From Desulfobacterales bacterium (lineage in GTDB: Bacteria > Desulfobacterota > Desulfobacteria > Desulfobacterales > UBA2174_A): DNA of 6,764 nt. This document shows positions 5,388 through 6,764 of this stretch, piece after piece. The stretch is from NCBI GenBank assembly GCA_025454075.1, contig JALOPD010000194.1:1-6764 (forward strand), written 5' to 3'. The notes under the pieces are model-generated. The model was not told where the DNA came from and did no database searches. It saw only the letters and a list, made by a program, of their open reading frames with translations. The translations under genes and the position numbers were made by a program. Position 1 is the first letter of the stretch, and every line of letters starts with the position of its first letter.

Positions 5388-6521
5388 TCAGCGCGGCGCA
5401 AGGATCTCCACCACGCGCGCGAGCTGGTCCTCGGAGTTGAAGATGTGCGGCCCGAAGCGGATCCGCCCGAGGCGTTCGGCCGCCACCACCCCGTGGGCCT
5501 TCAGGCGCTGCATCAGTTCGGCCGTTTCGCTGCCCGGCCGCTCGCAGACCGCAACCCCGGTGGGCCAGGCCGCAAACCGGTCGGCGCACAGCCGGTAGCC
5601 GTGACGGCGCAGCCCCGCGCTCAGCGTGGCGCACAGATCGAAGATGCGCCGGCGGACGGTGTCGAAGCCGATAGCGTGCAGATATTCCAGGGACGCCTTG
5701 AAGTAGACCCAGTCGTTGAAGTTGGCGGTCGAAAAGGTGAAGCGGTCGGCCGTGGGGTTGAGTTCCCGGCGGTACGGCAGATATTCGCGGGCGCGCACGA
5801 CCGACTCGGTGCCGCAAAAAACCGGCGGCAGCCGGTCCAGGTTTTCGCGGGCGACGAACAGGACCCCCAGCCCCAACGGCCCCATCAGCCATTTCCAGGC
5901 CGAAAAGGCCATGTAGCCGATGCCGCAGCGGCGCACGTCGATGGGCTGCAGGCCGACCCCTTGGGCGCCGTCCACCACCAGCGCGATCCCCGCGCTGCGG
6001 CAGCGGCGGCCGACGGCCTCCAGCGGCAGCGGCATCCCGGTGCACCAGTGCACGGCCGACAGGGCCAGCACCCGGGTGCGGGGGGTGATCACGGGCTCCA
6101 GCGCGGCCAGAAACCCCTCGGGGCTCTCCCCCATCGGCGCCGTCCGCAATACCACCCCACGGCTTTCCAGGTGCCGCCAGGGGTAGACGTTGCTGGGGTA
6201 CTCGTTTTCCAGCAGGATCACCTCGTCACCGGCCTCCAGGGGCAGGCCGTGGGAGATGAAGTTGATCCCCTCGGCGGTGTTGTGGACCAGGGCCAGCTCG
6301 TCCGCCGCGCAGCCCAGCAGACCGGCCAGAATCGCCTTGATGCGGGCTTTTACGGCCGGGTAGGTTTCGCTTTCGCAAAGAATGCAGCGTCGGGCGTAGT
6401 CGTCAAAAAAATCCGCCATGGCGCTCAGGATGTGCCCGCCCGGCGGCGCCACCCCGCAGTTGTTGAGCCAGACAAGTTCGCTGTTGACCGGAAAATTATG
6501 GTAAACGCGCTCCCAGTTCAT
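5388..6521 (-). CDS. Class V aminotransferase-fold PLP enzyme
   Basis: The protein belongs to fold-type I, class V PLP enzymes, the group of cysteine desulfurases, isopenicillin N epimerase-like and kynureninase-like proteins. Numbering from ATG 6524 (378 aa): NTAEGIN (82-88) is the cofactor phosphate loop, and SAVHW (156-160) fits the ring-stacking His element. VDGAQGVG (184-191) supplies Asp185 and Gln188 for the pyridine ring, and K211 in AWKWLMGPLGLG (209-220) is the expected Schiff-base lysine. The RFTFSTANFN segment (261-270) fits the substrate-side region. I do not see the SufS-type catalytic cysteine loop, so I would not call it a cysteine desulfurase; reaction and substrate are open. 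Size is normal, near 380. Two adjacent ATGs exist (6524 and 6521); AGGAG at 6527-6531 is only two bases from the first and five from the second, so I prefer 6521. It is cytoplasmic by composition and leads into the DUF3786 gene. Confidence 0.88.
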   Translation of the reverse strand: MNWERVYHNFPVNSELVWLNNCGVAPPGGHILSAMADFFDDYARRCILCESETYPAVKARIKAILAGLLGCAADELALVHNTAEGINFISHGLPLEAGDEVILLENEYPSNVYPWRHLESRGVVLRTAPMGESPEGFLAALEPVITPRTRVLALSAVHWCTGMPLPLEAVGRRCRSAGIALVVDGAQGVGLQPIDVRRCGIGYMAFSAWKWLMGPLGLGVLFVARENLDRLPPVFCGTESVVRAREYLPYRRELNPTADRFTFSTANFNDWVYFKASLEYLHAIGFDTVRRRIFDLCATLSAGLRRHGYRLCADRFAAWPTGVAVCERPGSETAELMQRLKAHGVVAAERLGRIRFGPHIFNSEDQLARVVEILAPR

Positions 6522-6700
6522 CATGGCTCCTTTTCGAGGCCGCGCGCCGGACCGTCGCCATCGGAACCGACGGCAAAGCGCCGCCAGTCCACCGGTACCC
6601 GGACCGCTTGGCCGGCCTTAAGGTAGAGCGCCCGGGAAGTGGGGTCGCGATGGGCCCTTTCGACATCGATGTATTCCGCTATTTTTCCCGAGGGTTTCAA
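6521..6700 (-). CDS. Possible small or 5'-truncated protein overlapping the aminotransferase start
   Basis: On the minus strand a frame open from the window edge (6763) ends with a TGA at 6523-6521 that overlaps the aminotransferase start (ATGATG). That is the stop/start overlap typical of coupled operon genes. Residues over 6521-6680 have a believable composition and G/C-rich third positions, including KIAEYIDVERAHRDP and ALYLKAGQAVRVPVDW. Upstream of about 6690 the codons become AT-rich and unlike the rest. There is no ATG in frame; the TTG at 6700 would give 59 residues but has no clear ribosome site. It may instead be the end of a gene entering from the right edge. I recognise no family. 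It could also be non-coding leader DNA, hence the low confidence. Confidence 0.38.
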   Translation of the reverse strand: MKPSGKIAEYIDVERAHRDPTSRALYLKAGQAVRVPVDWRRFAVGSDGDGPARGLEKEP

Positions 6701-6722
6701 AGGCTTGAAAAATTCTGAATTT
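6695..6722. repeat. Two adjacent perfect dyads, possible operator
   Basis: TTTCAA (6695-6700) and TTGAAA (6705-6710) form an inverted repeat around AGGC. Directly next to it, AAATTC (6710-6715) and GAATTT (6717-6722) flank a single T. Both lie in the only AT-rich stretch of the window and overlap the promoter-like hexamers. A repressor or activator site is plausible. Short AT-rich dyads can arise by chance. Confidence 0.35.
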
Positions 6723-6732
6723 ACATTATATA
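6705..6732 (+). promoter_or_regulatory. Candidate sigma-70 promoter reading out of the window
   Basis: TTGAAA (6705-6710) matches the -35 consensus at five of six positions. TATATA (6727-6732) follows after 16 bases and matches the -10 at four of six. It would drive a gene beyond the right edge on the + strand. The AT-rich context supports a promoter, but no downstream gene is visible. Confidence 0.45.
6725..6730 (-). promoter_or_regulatory. Perfect TATAAT -10 box for the minus-strand unit
   Basis: Read on the minus strand, 6730-6725 is exactly TATAAT. No good -35 stands 16-18 bases upstream and there is no extended -10 TG, so an activator may be needed or the match may be chance. If real, transcription would start near 6718 and lead into the small ORF and the aminotransferase. 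Confidence 0.35.
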
Positions 6733-6764
6733 GTGGCTCAGCGACTGCAGCCCGACGCCTGAGG

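Noticed and set aside
4745..5440. A 231-codon + strand open frame over the DUF3786 gene.
   Set aside because: Antisense to a gene with a clear ribosome site and family motifs; the product is Gly/Arg/Pro-rich shadow sequence.
5322..6626. A 434-codon + strand open frame over the aminotransferase.
   Set aside because: It is antisense to a complete PLP enzyme with all key residues, and its translation is low-complexity Gln/Gly/Arg/His-rich with no motif.
6650..6718. A 22-codon + strand ORF starting at ATG 6650.
   Set aside because: It has no convincing ribosome site, is very short, and overlaps the better-supported minus-strand frame and the promoter-like DNA.

Overview
The window is GC-rich bacterial chromosomal DNA, densely coding, with strong G/C preference at third codon positions. 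An HtpG chaperone, a DUF3786 protein and a large divergent DUF89/ARMT1-like protein together suggest a deltaproteobacterial lineage (Desulfobacterota, sulfate-reducer type). That assignment is inference from family distribution, not from a marker gene. I see no rRNA, tRNA, CRISPR array, insertion sequence or phage gene.

Layout, left to right. (1) The 3' half of htpG, cut by the window edge, runs on the + strand to 985 and is followed by a hairpin. (2) A single + strand gene (1147-1632) encodes a 161-residue protein with a small globular head and a very acidic tail. It has a good ribosome binding site and its own rho-independent terminator (1669-1703). (3) A compact + strand trio follows: a 610-residue DUF89/ARMT1-like protein (1821-3653), a Nudix hydrolase (3681-4160) and a class I SAM-dependent methyltransferase (4132-4701) that overlaps the Nudix gene. 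The spacing argues for one transcript. (4) A hairpin at 4703-4724 sits between the convergent units and overlaps the last codons of the minus-strand gene. (5) A minus-strand unit, read right to left, holds a possible small or partial ORF (stop at 6521), a class V aminotransferase (5388-6521) and a DUF3786 protein (4712-5347). (6) The right edge (about 6690-6735) is an abruptly AT-rich segment with promoter-like hexamers on both strands and two short perfect dyads.

How the genes may work together: HtpG is a housekeeping ATP-dependent chaperone. In the + strand trio, DUF89 proteins (often metal-dependent phosphatases acting on damaged or excess phosphometabolites) and Nudix hydrolases (nucleotide-diphosphate clean-up) fit a metabolite-repair theme, but nothing in the sequence fixes a substrate. 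The minus-strand unit pairs a PLP enzyme with a protein of unknown function. The best candidate for something poorly described is the DUF89-like protein: it is much longer than usual and departs from the canonical metal-site and glycine motifs. I see no clear new defence or mobile system.
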